A stretch of DNA of 5,690 nucleotides from JBDREA01 sp043820265 (GCA_043820265.1 JBDREA010000064.1:1-5690); one strand, 5' to 3'; counted from the first letter of the stretch, positions 1-5,690 are shown. A program made the numbers and translations. Notes: generated by a model from the sequence alone, not told the origin.

Positions 1-201
1 GAATCCTTCAACAAACTCTCCTTGGTTGTATACTAAGCCGATCTTTAAAAAGAGTAGGTTGTCTACATATCTGTAATAGATGAATGCATCATCCATTATC
101 CAAAAATAACGAAATATTAAAGTCAATCCAACAATCAAGAAAAAAATTTCCAATAGAGTTGGTTTTTGGAAATCCTTAAGTTTTTTCTTTAAGTAATGCA
201 T
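1..201 (-). CDS. GT-C membrane glycosyltransferase, N-terminal part (runs off left edge)
   Basis: This is an open frame of 67 codons starting at ATG 201-199 and leaving the window at base 1. The start is basic (MHYLKKKLKD). A first membrane segment follows at about residues 17-36, then an acidic pair D37-D38 in the motif DDAFIYYRYVDNLL and then GLVYNQGEFVEGF. That pattern (DDAFI.YRY..N, G.VYN.GE.VEG) is typical of the first outer loop of GT-C glycosyltransferases of the ArnT/PMT/AftB-like type. In those families the loop acid after the first helix is catalytic and a lipid-linked sugar is the donor. The gene starts 9 nt after the stop of the preceding 944-residue GT-C gene, so it is very likely the third gene of the same operon. 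The specific sugar and acceptor cannot be told. The gene is partial, so length and C-terminal domains are unknown. Confidence 0.8.
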   Translation of the reverse strand, partial: MHYLKKKLKDFQKPTLLEIFFLIVGLTLIFRYFWIMDDAFIYYRYVDNLLFLKIGLVYNQGEFVEGF

Positions 202-210
202 CTTTTAGGT

Positions 211-3045
211 CTAAACACAGTTGCATTCTGCCACTTCTGTTTTCACTTTATAGATGTCCCATCCGTAGCATTCTTTGTCTGAGTGAGTTATGCGTATTGT
301 TATAGTTTGTTTTTGTAGTGCTTCTCTGGGAAGTATTATACTTTCTGTTGTTCTTCCTCTGGTACCATCTCCTTTGATCTTCTTAACGAACCGCTCGTTG
401 ACGTAGAGGTCTCCGGTTCTGCAGGCACCTGAGTCGAGAACCGTGAGCGTCAAGTTGTTTGGTTGGTTGGGTGCTACCTTCATCGTGAACTCGATTTCTC
501 CGTTAATCACATATACAAAGTCTGGCCTGCTTTCGTCACACAGTGCAGTGCATCTGAAGTTGTGTCTTTGCTGCTCTGATGGATAGTTGAAGCCTACTTG
601 GAAAAAGTCTATTTGCGGGTTTTGTGTGACTCCTCTCCCAAATCCTTTCATCCTACATGATTGATTGCATGAATTATCTTTGGCAAGTCCCTGAAGAATG
701 TAGGCCCCCACAAAAAATACTACCAATATTATGGCAAAGGCTCTTTTATTTTCAGCGATTCTTCCCCAAAATTTGATCAAGGATTTCTCAATTCTTTTTG
801 TTAACGATTTTATCTTCTTTGTTAGCCTCCACTTCATCACTTTTTTAACAAGTGGATCATGCATCCTTTTTCGAAAGCGTTTCTTCTGGCTCAATAACAG
901 ATACACAATTATAATTATGCCCACCCAGGTAGCAGCTACTCCAATTATGTCTGAGCCGAGCCAACCAAAGTATAGTCTTACATTTTCTTGCTCTGGGAAA
1001 ATCAACATGAGAGTGGGTGTGACCAAGTAAACCTTTGAGGCTCCCTCAACCTTCCAATTAGGGAAATAGTTCACTTTAACTAGGAGCGGGCGGCTGATGC
1101 AGTTCGTCTTTATGTTTATCTCGTGAGCCTCGACAGATTCTTGAATCTGACAGTCTTGTGGGACAGATTCTGCTTCATCCATCTCCTTCAGCCAATCGTC
1201 ACCAAAATCAGTTCCTTCAGATATCTTATCTTCCTCTGAGATAATCCGAGAAAAGAATCTTCTATCAACTTCTTCAACATCATCTGTGAATGCTAGGAAC
1301 ACGTCTCGTCTGCCCGACTCCATCCAGTTGAAAGCAATCGGCCTCCAATCGTCTGTTTCGACCAATATAGGCCACTTTTCCATTAATCTGACATAAGTGC
1401 TTTCCTCGTTTATTGCGTATACTTCGAAGTCCCCAGAAGTTTTCAGGAATCGAAATCCGGGGTGTTCCCTTGCAAACTCCTTTGTATAAGACGTGTAAGC
1501 CAGAAAAATCTGAACATTATAGAGTTCCAGGTCTTTAAGTCCCTGGCTCAGGTTGAAGCCGGGATGTTTTATCGAGAACCCAGGCCACCATGTCCTTTCA
1601 GAGACCTCCTCTTGTATGTAAAAGAAGAACGGAAAGGCAAGAGAGGATTCAAATATCAAAGCCTCCAACACGGGTTTTTCCGTGAACATCGGCGAAGCTT
1701 CGAATACTCGTGGTGTCCCGAAGAAGTTATAGTTGGCGTGTTCAACGTCTATTCGACCATCTTGGGGAAGAGACCTAATGTAGTCTAATAGGTCTTTTAA
1801 TTCAACCCACCGATTCTTTGATTCAAGCCCCCTATAGTTCCACCTAATCCAGTTTTGGATCTCAATTGTCCTTTGGGGTATGTACTTATTCGACTCCGAC
1901 CAATCACCTAAAAGGGGGGCGGGGCCTGCGTTTATCAACACAATAGTCACGAGAGCAAAGATGATTGGGATGAGATGAACACCCCTCAAACGTCGAACAA
2001 TTTCTGAAATCCCTATTGCAGAAAGGATGAGGGGGAGGATATAAAGATATGGGATGAATCTCACATAGAGAAAGTGGAGGTCAGCTCCAAACATGATTAA
2101 CGCGATAGATGCTGCACCGGAGTAGAGCAAAAAAAGCATCCTCCCATCTCGCCTTATAAATCCGATCAGCACTGCTAGAACACTACATATGTAAAAGAAG
2201 AGGAAATGTGCTAGATACGCTGGTCGAAGGTTGGGATACCCGAAGAAGACATCTTTTGGGGCACTTGTGTAAGCCAGTTTAGAGAGCAGGGGTATGAGCC
2301 AGAACCCAGACAACAGAAGACATAGGACTCCGATCCCAAGCAAAATGATAATACTCTTTGCTTGTTTCTTCCAGACGGCCTCAAAGAGGAAGTACGTAGA
2401 TGATGTGACGAGGATGAGGAAAGTGTAGATATGGTTGAGCACCACAAGGCTCCAAAGGACTGAGGCGAGCACAGCCCAACCCAATTGATACTTTCGGGTG
2501 GCAGCGTAGGTGGCAGCCAGTGCGACAAAAAGGAAGGCTAAGCTTATCCCGTGCGGGAACTGCCCGGCGAGAGTGCTCTTGATGTTTCCCCCCCACTGAG
2601 AAAAATTCTCAAGGAAGAGGAAGAACAGACTAAAGGTGGCAGCTAAAATGGGGGCCGGGAACTTATACTTTAATATCCGCAGGCAAAGGTATAAGGAAAC
2701 CGGCAGAAGGAAGATGCCTGAGACCGAAACCAACTTGAAAGCTATGGCATGGGGTATGAGGTAGCTTAACAAAGCAATCATCAGATATGGTAGAACGAAA
2801 TAGAATTGAAAAATCGGCATCCCCCCCAACCAGTTCGGATACCATCCCCTGAGCCAACCTCGCGGCAAAAGGTCATTATGGAGGTAATGCGAGAGGACAA
2901 CGTGTGAACCCATATCTCCCCCGGTTGTCGTCGTGGGTGAAAACATGTATTCTGGTTCAAAGTAGTTGGCAAGAAATCCGAGGACTAGCAGTAAGATCAA
3001 AATATCGATTCCAGTCTTATATGAAATTTTAAAATTTAGTTTCAT
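211..3045 (-). CDS. Large GT-C-like membrane protein (PTPS-related/COG5617 type) with Cys-rich C-terminal domain
   Basis: This 944-residue integral membrane protein is probably a sugar transferase acting on the outer face of the membrane. A first helix (about 12-28) is followed by a loop with GGDMGSH, where D44 is the likely catalytic acid by analogy with GT-C enzymes. About ten further helices lie between 82 and 374. A soluble extracytoplasmic region spans about 375-690. A helix at 696-718 leads into a strongly basic cytosolic stretch (721-768), and a last helix at 769-786 precedes an outer domain at 790-944. That domain holds eight cysteines (793, 797, 832, 836, 875, 926, 941, 943) and reads like a beta-sandwich. 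The N-terminal pattern resembles the PTPS-related membrane family, whose name is historical and does not imply pterin chemistry. The ATG overlaps the upstream stop (ATGA), which fixes the start and suggests translational coupling. The family is judged by eye. Substrate and acceptor are unknown. Confidence 0.8.
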   Translation of the reverse strand: MKLNFKISYKTGIDILILLLVLGFLANYFEPEYMFSPTTTTGGDMGSHVVLSHYLHNDLLPRGWLRGWYPNWLGGMPIFQFYFVLPYLMIALLSYLIPHAIAFKLVSVSGIFLLPVSLYLCLRILKYKFPAPILAATFSLFFLFLENFSQWGGNIKSTLAGQFPHGISLAFLFVALAATYAATRKYQLGWAVLASVLWSLVVLNHIYTFLILVTSSTYFLFEAVWKKQAKSIIILLGIGVLCLLLSGFWLIPLLSKLAYTSAPKDVFFGYPNLRPAYLAHFLFFYICSVLAVLIGFIRRDGRMLFLLYSGAASIALIMFGADLHFLYVRFIPYLYILPLILSAIGISEIVRRLRGVHLIPIIFALVTIVLINAGPAPLLGDWSESNKYIPQRTIEIQNWIRWNYRGLESKNRWVELKDLLDYIRSLPQDGRIDVEHANYNFFGTPRVFEASPMFTEKPVLEALIFESSLAFPFFFYIQEEVSERTWWPGFSIKHPGFNLSQGLKDLELYNVQIFLAYTSYTKEFAREHPGFRFLKTSGDFEVYAINEESTYVRLMEKWPILVETDDWRPIAFNWMESGRRDVFLAFTDDVEEVDRRFFSRIISEEDKISEGTDFGDDWLKEMDEAESVPQDCQIQESVEAHEINIKTNCISRPLLVKVNYFPNWKVEGASKVYLVTPTLMLIFPEQENVRLYFGWLGSDIIGVAATWVGIIIIVYLLLSQKKRFRKRMHDPLVKKVMKWRLTKKIKSLTKRIEKSLIKFWGRIAENKRAFAIILVVFFVGAYILQGLAKDNSCNQSCRMKGFGRGVTQNPQIDFFQVGFNYPSEQQRHNFRCTALCDESRPDFVYVINGEIEFTMKVAPNQPNNLTLTVLDSGACRTGDLYVNERFVKKIKGDGTRGRTTESIILPREALQKQTITIRITHSDKECYGWDIYKVKTEVAECNCV

Positions 3046-3884
3046 CGACTCACACGGATTGAAAGCTTTAACCTTTTTAGCTGCATGATGATGAAGATCG
3101 CTATTAACAGAGCAATTGCTATCTTTAGATAAGAGGAACTTGACTCAGCCACGATCTTTACTTGCCCCATTACTATTGTTGCGTGGGCGAGGCCTTCGTC
3201 TTCGTTTGTAATAGCCGCTATGTAGGGGTATGTGCTTCCTGGTAGTGCTCCTATGGATCTGATCTCGTATTTTATTTCTTTTTGGCTTTTTGGTTCGATT
3301 GTAACTTCTTGGATTTCTGGAGTTGCAACGAGCTCCTTTGACACGTGCAGTTGGACGGTTACTGTTTGTAATTGGTCGTCTCTATTGGTCAGCGTCAGCT
3401 TGGTCGAGCCGCCTCCTTTTTCGCTTATTTCAAGCGGCTCGATGGCACCTGAGATGTGGCTTGGGGCGGGTTTCTGGTAGGTGAAGACTGTTTTAGCGAA
3501 TGCAGAAAATGGGTAGCCGTTGGCATCTGCGTATTCGATAACGAGGATTAGGGGGTATCTACCTGGGAGCATGTCAGCAGATGGTGTGATTTCGAAAATC
3601 CCAGTGTATCTTTGCATCGGGTTGAGGATGCCTACGACCTGGGGTTCGCTCGCTGACATACCTTTAGGGGGTATCAAGGAGACCTGGACGTTGTGGGCTG
3701 CTTCATCTCCCCGATTCTCAACCAATATTTGAACCCTAGATTGTGTTTCATTTACGATGGTTTCAACTCCGATAGAGGACGCGATTGAGATGTAGGTGGC
3801 ATCTACGGTGGATATCAAAAAAATCACAGATAAAACGAATAACAAACTCTTGTATTCTACAAACGTCACACCCCTAAAACCCAT
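3042..3884 (-). CDS. Secreted, C-terminally anchored COG1361/NEW3-like surface protein
   Basis: This 280-residue protein has a signal peptide at about residues 1-29 (hydrophobic core LLFVLSVIFLIS). Two beta-rich domains follow at about 35-135 and 145-245. A single membrane helix at about 252-268 precedes a short basic tail (KRLKLSIRVSR) that should lie in the cytosol. The first domain has the pattern VQILVENRGDEAAHNVQVSL, typical of the CARDB/NEW3-type Ig-like domains grouped under COG1361 in archaea. These are surface or S-layer-associated proteins with no known catalytic role. The second domain repeats the theme (TKLTLTNRDDQLQTVTVQL). The stop overlaps the start of the GT-C gene by 4 nt, so the two are co-translated and may work together, for example as an accessory or acceptor of glycosylation (inference). 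No clear ribosome site precedes the ATG. A leaderless or short-leader transcript is likely. Confidence 0.8.
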   Translation of the reverse strand: MGFRGVTFVEYKSLLFVLSVIFLISTVDATYISIASSIGVETIVNETQSRVQILVENRGDEAAHNVQVSLIPPKGMSASEPQVVGILNPMQRYTGIFEITPSADMLPGRYPLILVIEYADANGYPFSAFAKTVFTYQKPAPSHISGAIEPLEISEKGGGSTKLTLTNRDDQLQTVTVQLHVSKELVATPEIQEVTIEPKSQKEIKYEIRSIGALPGSTYPYIAAITNEDEGLAHATIVMGQVKIVAESSSSYLKIAIALLIAIFIIMQLKRLKLSIRVSR

Positions 3885-3901
3885 GATAAATTATCACAAC
3901 T

Positions 3902-3911
3902 CACTTAAAAA
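3902..3911 (-). promoter_or_regulatory. Possible archaeal TATA box for the surface protein/GT-C operon
   Basis: Read on the minus strand, a T-run followed by AAG (TTTTTTAAG) lies centred about 23 nt upstream of the ATG at 3884-3882. That is roughly where a TATA box would sit for a leaderless archaeal transcript starting at or just before the ATG. No Shine-Dalgarno site is visible, which fits a leaderless start. The element lies in the last codons of the decayed peptidase tail, so it may be chance AT-richness. The operon could instead have been read from the peptidase-like gene before the TA unit separated them. Confidence 0.3.
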
Positions 3912-4008
3912 ACGACCGAGGGAAGTTCCTCTGTCCCCTCGACATATTTGGTGAAGAATTCTTCCCCATCCTTCTAAGTGTATTCTTAAAGCCACTCATT
4001 TTCGTCAT
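3905..4008 (-). pseudogene. Decayed copy of the 3' end of the M1/M61-like peptidase gene
   Basis: Minus-strand translation gives EEFFTKYVEGTEELPSVVF followed by a TAA at 3907-3905. This is nearly the same as the end of the intact gene at 4664-5690, which reads KEFFAKYVEGTEELPSLYYE. Upstream in the same frame the reading is broken by TAG at 3976-3974 and TAA at 3988-3986, so this is a remnant. By hand alignment without gaps, 3917-3987 matches 4679-4749 at 56 of 71 positions. Beyond 3987 the match is weak, but a shared GTCAT at 4004-4008 / 4766-4770 keeps the register. The remnant ends 20 nt before the 280-residue gene, a normal operon spacing. The intact peptidase gene, or a paralogue, may therefore once have ended here. 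Confidence 0.8.
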
Positions 4009-4014
4009 TTATTA
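4008..4014 (+). promoter_or_regulatory. Possible TATA-like element of the toxin-antitoxin pair
   Basis: The AT-rich stretch TTTATTA lies 30-37 nt ahead of the antitoxin ATG at 4045, so transcription could start near 4036 with a very short leader. A second AT-rich stretch (GTATATTC, about 4026-4033) is too close for a leaderless start at 4045. No Shine-Dalgarno site is evident. This is weak positional evidence only. Confidence 0.25.
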
Positions 4015-4044
4015 GGTTGTGGGGCGTATATTCTATGATTGAGA

Positions 4045-4251
4045 ATGGATACTATACACATATCTAAGAACAAGTTAGGTATTATCATTTCGGATATGGA
4101 GAAGATGGTGTCTGACTTCGAATCTCTGGTTGAGTTTGATGATTTAGTAGTAGATTCCCGACTACATGATATAAAATCTGGCAAAGTCAAAGGAATCAAA
4201 GAAAAGGAGTTGGACAAGTATCTCAGCAAACGAGGAGTTAAAGTTGACTGA
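4045..4251 (+). CDS. Antitoxin of a RelE/ParE-type toxin-antitoxin pair
   Basis: This small charged protein of 68 residues is counted from ATG 4045. A TTG at 4039 would add two residues but has no support. The N-terminal half looks like a helix with spaced hydrophobics (IIISDMEKMVSDFESLVE). The C-terminal half, with RLHDIKSGKVKG at 39-50 and KYLSKRGVKVD at 58-68, has the pattern seen in short archaeal antitoxins encoded just before RelE/ParE-like toxins. Such C-terminal segments usually wrap the toxin and block it. No classic ribbon-helix-helix or HTH domain is obvious, so its DNA binding is unclear. It is on the opposite strand to all flanking genes. The partner toxin starts 97 nt downstream, unusually far for a type II pair, and the gap is filled by two inverted repeats. 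Confidence 0.75.
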   Translation: MDTIHISKNKLGIIISDMEKMVSDFESLVEFDDLVVDSRLHDIKSGKVKGIKEKELDKYLSKRGVKVD

Positions 4252-4264
4252 TTGGGAGATATAG

Positions 4265-4304
4265 CGAATTGCATAAAAATTTTACATCTGGTTTAGGCAA
4301 TTCG
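4265..4304. repeat. Inverted repeat 1 between antitoxin and toxin (imperfect)
   Basis: The arms are CGAATTGC at 4265-4272 and GCAATTCG at 4297-4304, perfectly complementary. They extend inward by a further TAAA/TTTA (4274-4277 with 4292-4295) after one mismatch. The core AATTGCATAA resembles the arms of the second repeat directly downstream, giving four half-sites in alternating orientation (+ - + -). This could be an operator for the TA proteins, an RNA hairpin, or a relic of a small palindromic element. Confidence 0.7.
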
Positions 4305-4310
4305 ACATAT

Positions 4311-4358
4311 TCGATTGCATAAGTTTTTCAACTTTTCATGGACAACTTATGCAATCGA
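4311..4358. repeat. Inverted repeat 2: perfect 15-bp arms, 18-nt loop, covering the toxin start codon
   Basis: The left arm TCGATTGCATAAGTT (4311-4325) and right arm AACTTATGCAATCGA (4344-4358) are exact reverse complements separated by 18 nt. Three more pairs (4307-4309 with 4360-4362) extend the stem past one mismatch. The toxin ATG at 4349-4351 lies inside the right arm, so in RNA the start codon would be double-stranded. No U-tract follows and the stem runs into the coding region, so a terminator role is unlikely. Possible roles are translational control of the toxin, an operator where the TA complex binds, or a recombination or transposition end. Confidence 0.85.
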
Positions 4359-4639
4359 CTATTAAAGCACATCCCCTGATATTCAAGGATTTAGAGTTTT
4401 TAGGAAAACGAGAGTTAGAGATTTTTTATAAGAAAAAGGAGAAGATTAAGGCAAATCCCCTTCGACAAAAACACCTCCGAGGAGGTGAGAATTGTTTTCG
4501 CGAGCCTATAACAGAAAATATCCGACTGGTATATTTCGTGAAAGGCAAAACAATCTGGTTGCTTGTTGTTCAGCCACACAAGAAAGCATATCTGGAATAC
4601 TTAAAGAGACTTCGTACTCTGAAACAAAGATTATCCTAG
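4349..4639 (+). CDS. RelE/ParE-superfamily toxin
   Basis: This 96-residue basic protein has the usual size of RelE/ParE-fold toxins. It shows the family's order of elements: an N-terminal strand and helices (residues 5-35), then KHLRGGENCFREPI (41-54), where such toxins carry the L.G....R.R segment. A strand NIRLVYFV (57-64) follows, then TIWLLVV (68-74) and a C-terminal HKKAYLEYLKRL (77-88). RelE members cut mRNA on the ribosome and ParE members target gyrase. The conserved H77, Y81 and Y84 plus many Lys/Arg favour RNA cleavage, but that is inference. ATG 4349 is the first usable start after an in-frame stop at 4274-4276. It has no ribosome site and sits within the right arm of the 15-bp inverted repeat. 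The gene ends 24 nt from the convergent stop of the peptidase-like gene. Confidence 0.78.
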   Translation: MQSTIKAHPLIFKDLEFLGKRELEIFYKKKEKIKANPLRQKHLRGGENCFREPITENIRLVYFVKGKTIWLLVVQPHKKAYLEYLKRLRTLKQRLS

Positions 4640-4663
4640 ATGGACTAGTTGTTTGGAGGAAAG

Positions 4664-5690
4664 TTACTCATAGTAAAGAGATGGAAGTTCCTCTGTTCCC
4701 TCAACGTATTTGGCGAAGAATTCCTTCCACTCCTTTCCGCTGTATTCTTCGAGTTCTTTTTTTAGGTCATATGTTCCTTTGAGATGGCCGAATTTTTGGT
4801 ATTGGATTAGATTGAATTCACCAAATGATTTTTCACCTAAGCTATCTTTTTTTAGTTTATCTGCCATCATCTTGGCGACAAGCGGAGCTTTAACGAACGA
4901 AAGGTACTCCCATTGATCGGGATTTTTTGGATCCGCCTGAGTTGTTAGCGGACCGTCATTTTTTCCCTTTTGTGAAAGGTAACTTTGATATAAAATAGAA
5001 AATTCCTTGGAACTGTCTGTGAGACCAATTGCCTCAAGAGACATTATTTGGTAGTAGTTGGGTTTACCCTCCAAGAACCAAATATCTGATTCCTCTGGGA
5101 GTTTTGTTCCATAGGGTTTGTACCAGCTGAAGCGGTGAAAAAGGCGGTGACTTACTAACTGCCACTCCCAGCTGTCGTTTCCTGGGGTGGTCAAACCAAT
5201 TCCAGTAGACCACATTCCTCCGACAACCTTGACTCCGTCTTTCGCATAAGGTGTGAATACGACGTCATATGGTCCCTCTGGAAATTCACCGAAGACTCCT
5301 TCATAGTATTCGCAAAGAGAAAAAACCTTTCTTGCAAGTTCCTCTCTGACTTCAGGTTCCCAATCCTTGAACATCCAGACTGTGACTTCGGCGTCTCCCA
5401 CAATCTGTTTTTCTGCGACAAGTCTTCCAAACGCTATCGTCGAGTAGGCGAGGCTGTCGGTGAACAGAGCACCTTGTTCGTATACGTTTGGTTTGAAGCT
5501 GCCGTCAGAATCTTGAGGCCAGTTCACGATGACTTCGTATCCTGGCGGGGTATTGAAAATTACCTTTGCGTCCCCTATAGGGTGACTTATGGGCTGAAGG
5601 AATACTTGCTCGCCTGCCACCATTCCCCAATACTCACTCAAGTATCCCCTGTGGCCGTGTCTTCCCAGCGCCCCCGGTTTTACGATATAG
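4664..5690 (-). CDS. M1/M61-like peptidase homologue, C-terminal 341 residues, altered HExxH (runs off right edge)
   Basis: The frame is open to the right edge (first full codon 5689-5687), so the N-terminus is outside the window. TTG at 5641 is only an internal codon. Landmarks are those of gluzincin (clan MA) peptidases of the M1/M61 type. GGMWSTG (5221-5201) sits where M1 has GxMEN and M61 has GGLEH. QLVSHRLFHRFSW (5161-5123) stands in the position of HELFHxW. WFLEG (5083-5069) provides the third zinc ligand Glu, and the C-terminal YVEGTEELP is common in M61-like proteins. The histidines (5149-5147, 5137-5135) and the WFLEG glutamate (5071-5069) are kept, but the catalytic Glu is Arg (CGC, 5146-5144). 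The Glu of the GxMEN-type motif is also missing. The protein probably binds metal but does not hydrolyse peptides. It is likely extracytoplasmic, though any signal peptide is outside the window. Confidence 0.75.
   Translation of the reverse strand, partial: YIVKPGALGRHGHRGYLSEYWGMVAGEQVFLQPISHPIGDAKVIFNTPPGYEVIVNWPQDSDGSFKPNVYEQGALFTDSLAYSTIAFGRLVAEKQIVGDAEVTVWMFKDWEPEVREELARKVFSLCEYYEGVFGEFPEGPYDVVFTPYAKDGVKVVGGMWSTGIGLTTPGNDSWEWQLVSHRLFHRFSWYKPYGTKLPEESDIWFLEGKPNYYQIMSLEAIGLTDSSKEFSILYQSYLSQKGKNDGPLTTQADPKNPDQWEYLSFVKAPLVAKMMADKLKKDSLGEKSFGEFNLIQYQKFGHLKGTYDLKKELEEYSGKEWKEFFAKYVEGTEELPSLYYE
4679..4749 (-). repeat. Intact partner of the duplicated gene end flanking the TA pair
   Basis: This stretch encodes residues from EEYS to the LPS near the end of the peptidase-like protein. 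It aligns without gaps to 3917-3987, in the same orientation, at 56 of 71 positions by hand count. The two copies bracket the toxin-antitoxin pair. This copy keeps an open frame and supplies the functional C-terminus, while the other has two stop codons. Confidence 0.85.

Noticed and set aside
1462..1788. Plus-strand open frame of 108 codons within the GT-C gene
   Set aside because: It is antisense to a continuous 944-codon gene with clear membrane and domain structure, so it is a chance frame.
4039..4041. TTG at 4039 as the antitoxin start
   Set aside because: It adds only two residues over ATG 4045 and has no ribosome site to favour it.
4005..4274. Minus-strand open frame of 89 codons opposite the antitoxin
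   Set aside because: It lies across the antitoxin gene, has a Ser/Thr/Pro/Asn-rich low-complexity product with no family look, and would need an overlap with the decayed gene end. The plus-strand antitoxin has a clear family pattern and a toxin partner.
4311..4358. The 15-bp inverted repeat as a transcription terminator after the antitoxin
   Set aside because: No T-tract follows, the stem extends into the toxin coding region, and archaeal termination does not normally rely on such hairpins.
4640..4663. A terminator or short repeat (CTAG...CTAG) between the convergent toxin and peptidase-like genes
   Set aside because: Only 24 nt separate the stops. The CTAG pair is too short to be meaningful and there is no poly-T run on either strand.
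4492..4782. Plus-strand open frame of 96 codons overlapping the toxin and peptidase ends
   Set aside because: It is a frame shadow of the toxin gene, then runs antisense into the peptidase-like gene. It shows no recognisable protein pattern.
5639..5641. TTG at 5641 as the start of the peptidase-like gene
   Set aside because: The frame is open upstream to the window edge and reads KPGALGRHGHRGY directly before it. The domain would also lack its N-terminal part, so the gene is simply cut by the window.

Overview
The window looks archaeal. Most of it is a tightly packed minus-strand set of cell-surface and glycosylation-type membrane genes with no clear bacterial Shine-Dalgarno sites. These include a COG1361/NEW3-type anchored surface protein and a large GT-C membrane protein of the PTPS-related kind (COG5617-like). 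A small toxin-antitoxin pair of a kind common in archaea lies on the opposite strand. I cannot name the phylum from this sequence alone.

Layout, left to right. Positions 1-201 (minus) hold the start of a second GT-C glycosyltransferase that runs off the left edge. Positions 211-3045 (minus) encode a 944-residue multi-spanning GT-C-like protein with a long extracytoplasmic domain and an added Cys-rich C-terminal domain. Positions 3042-3884 (minus) encode a 280-residue secreted, C-terminally anchored beta-domain protein whose stop overlaps the next gene's start by 4 nt (ATGA). These three genes read right to left as one likely operon. Positions 3905-4008 (minus) hold a decayed copy of the last ~35 codons of the peptidase-like gene found further right. 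Positions 4045-4639 (plus) hold an antitoxin and a RelE/ParE-fold toxin, separated by an unusually long 97-nt gap with two tandem inverted repeats. The second repeat has perfect 15-bp arms and contains the toxin start codon. Positions 4664-5690 (minus) hold the C-terminal 341 residues of an M1/M61-like (gluzincin) surface peptidase homologue. Its HExxH motif reads HRLFH, so it has probably lost catalysis. Its N-terminus lies beyond the right edge.

How it fits together. The minus-strand genes suggest a module for building or decorating the cell envelope: two membrane-embedded sugar transferases, an anchored surface protein and a surface peptidase-like protein. The toxin-antitoxin pair sits between the intact peptidase-like gene end and a degraded second copy of that same end. 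The degraded copy stops only 20 nt from the 280-residue gene. One reading is that the TA unit arrived with, or recombined through, a homologous gene end that restored the interrupted gene and left the old tail to decay. The alternative is the remnant of a tandem paralogue. The most unusual points are this split duplication, the hairpin that swallows the toxin start codon, and the HE-to-HR change in the peptidase homologue. No RNA genes or CRISPR arrays were seen.
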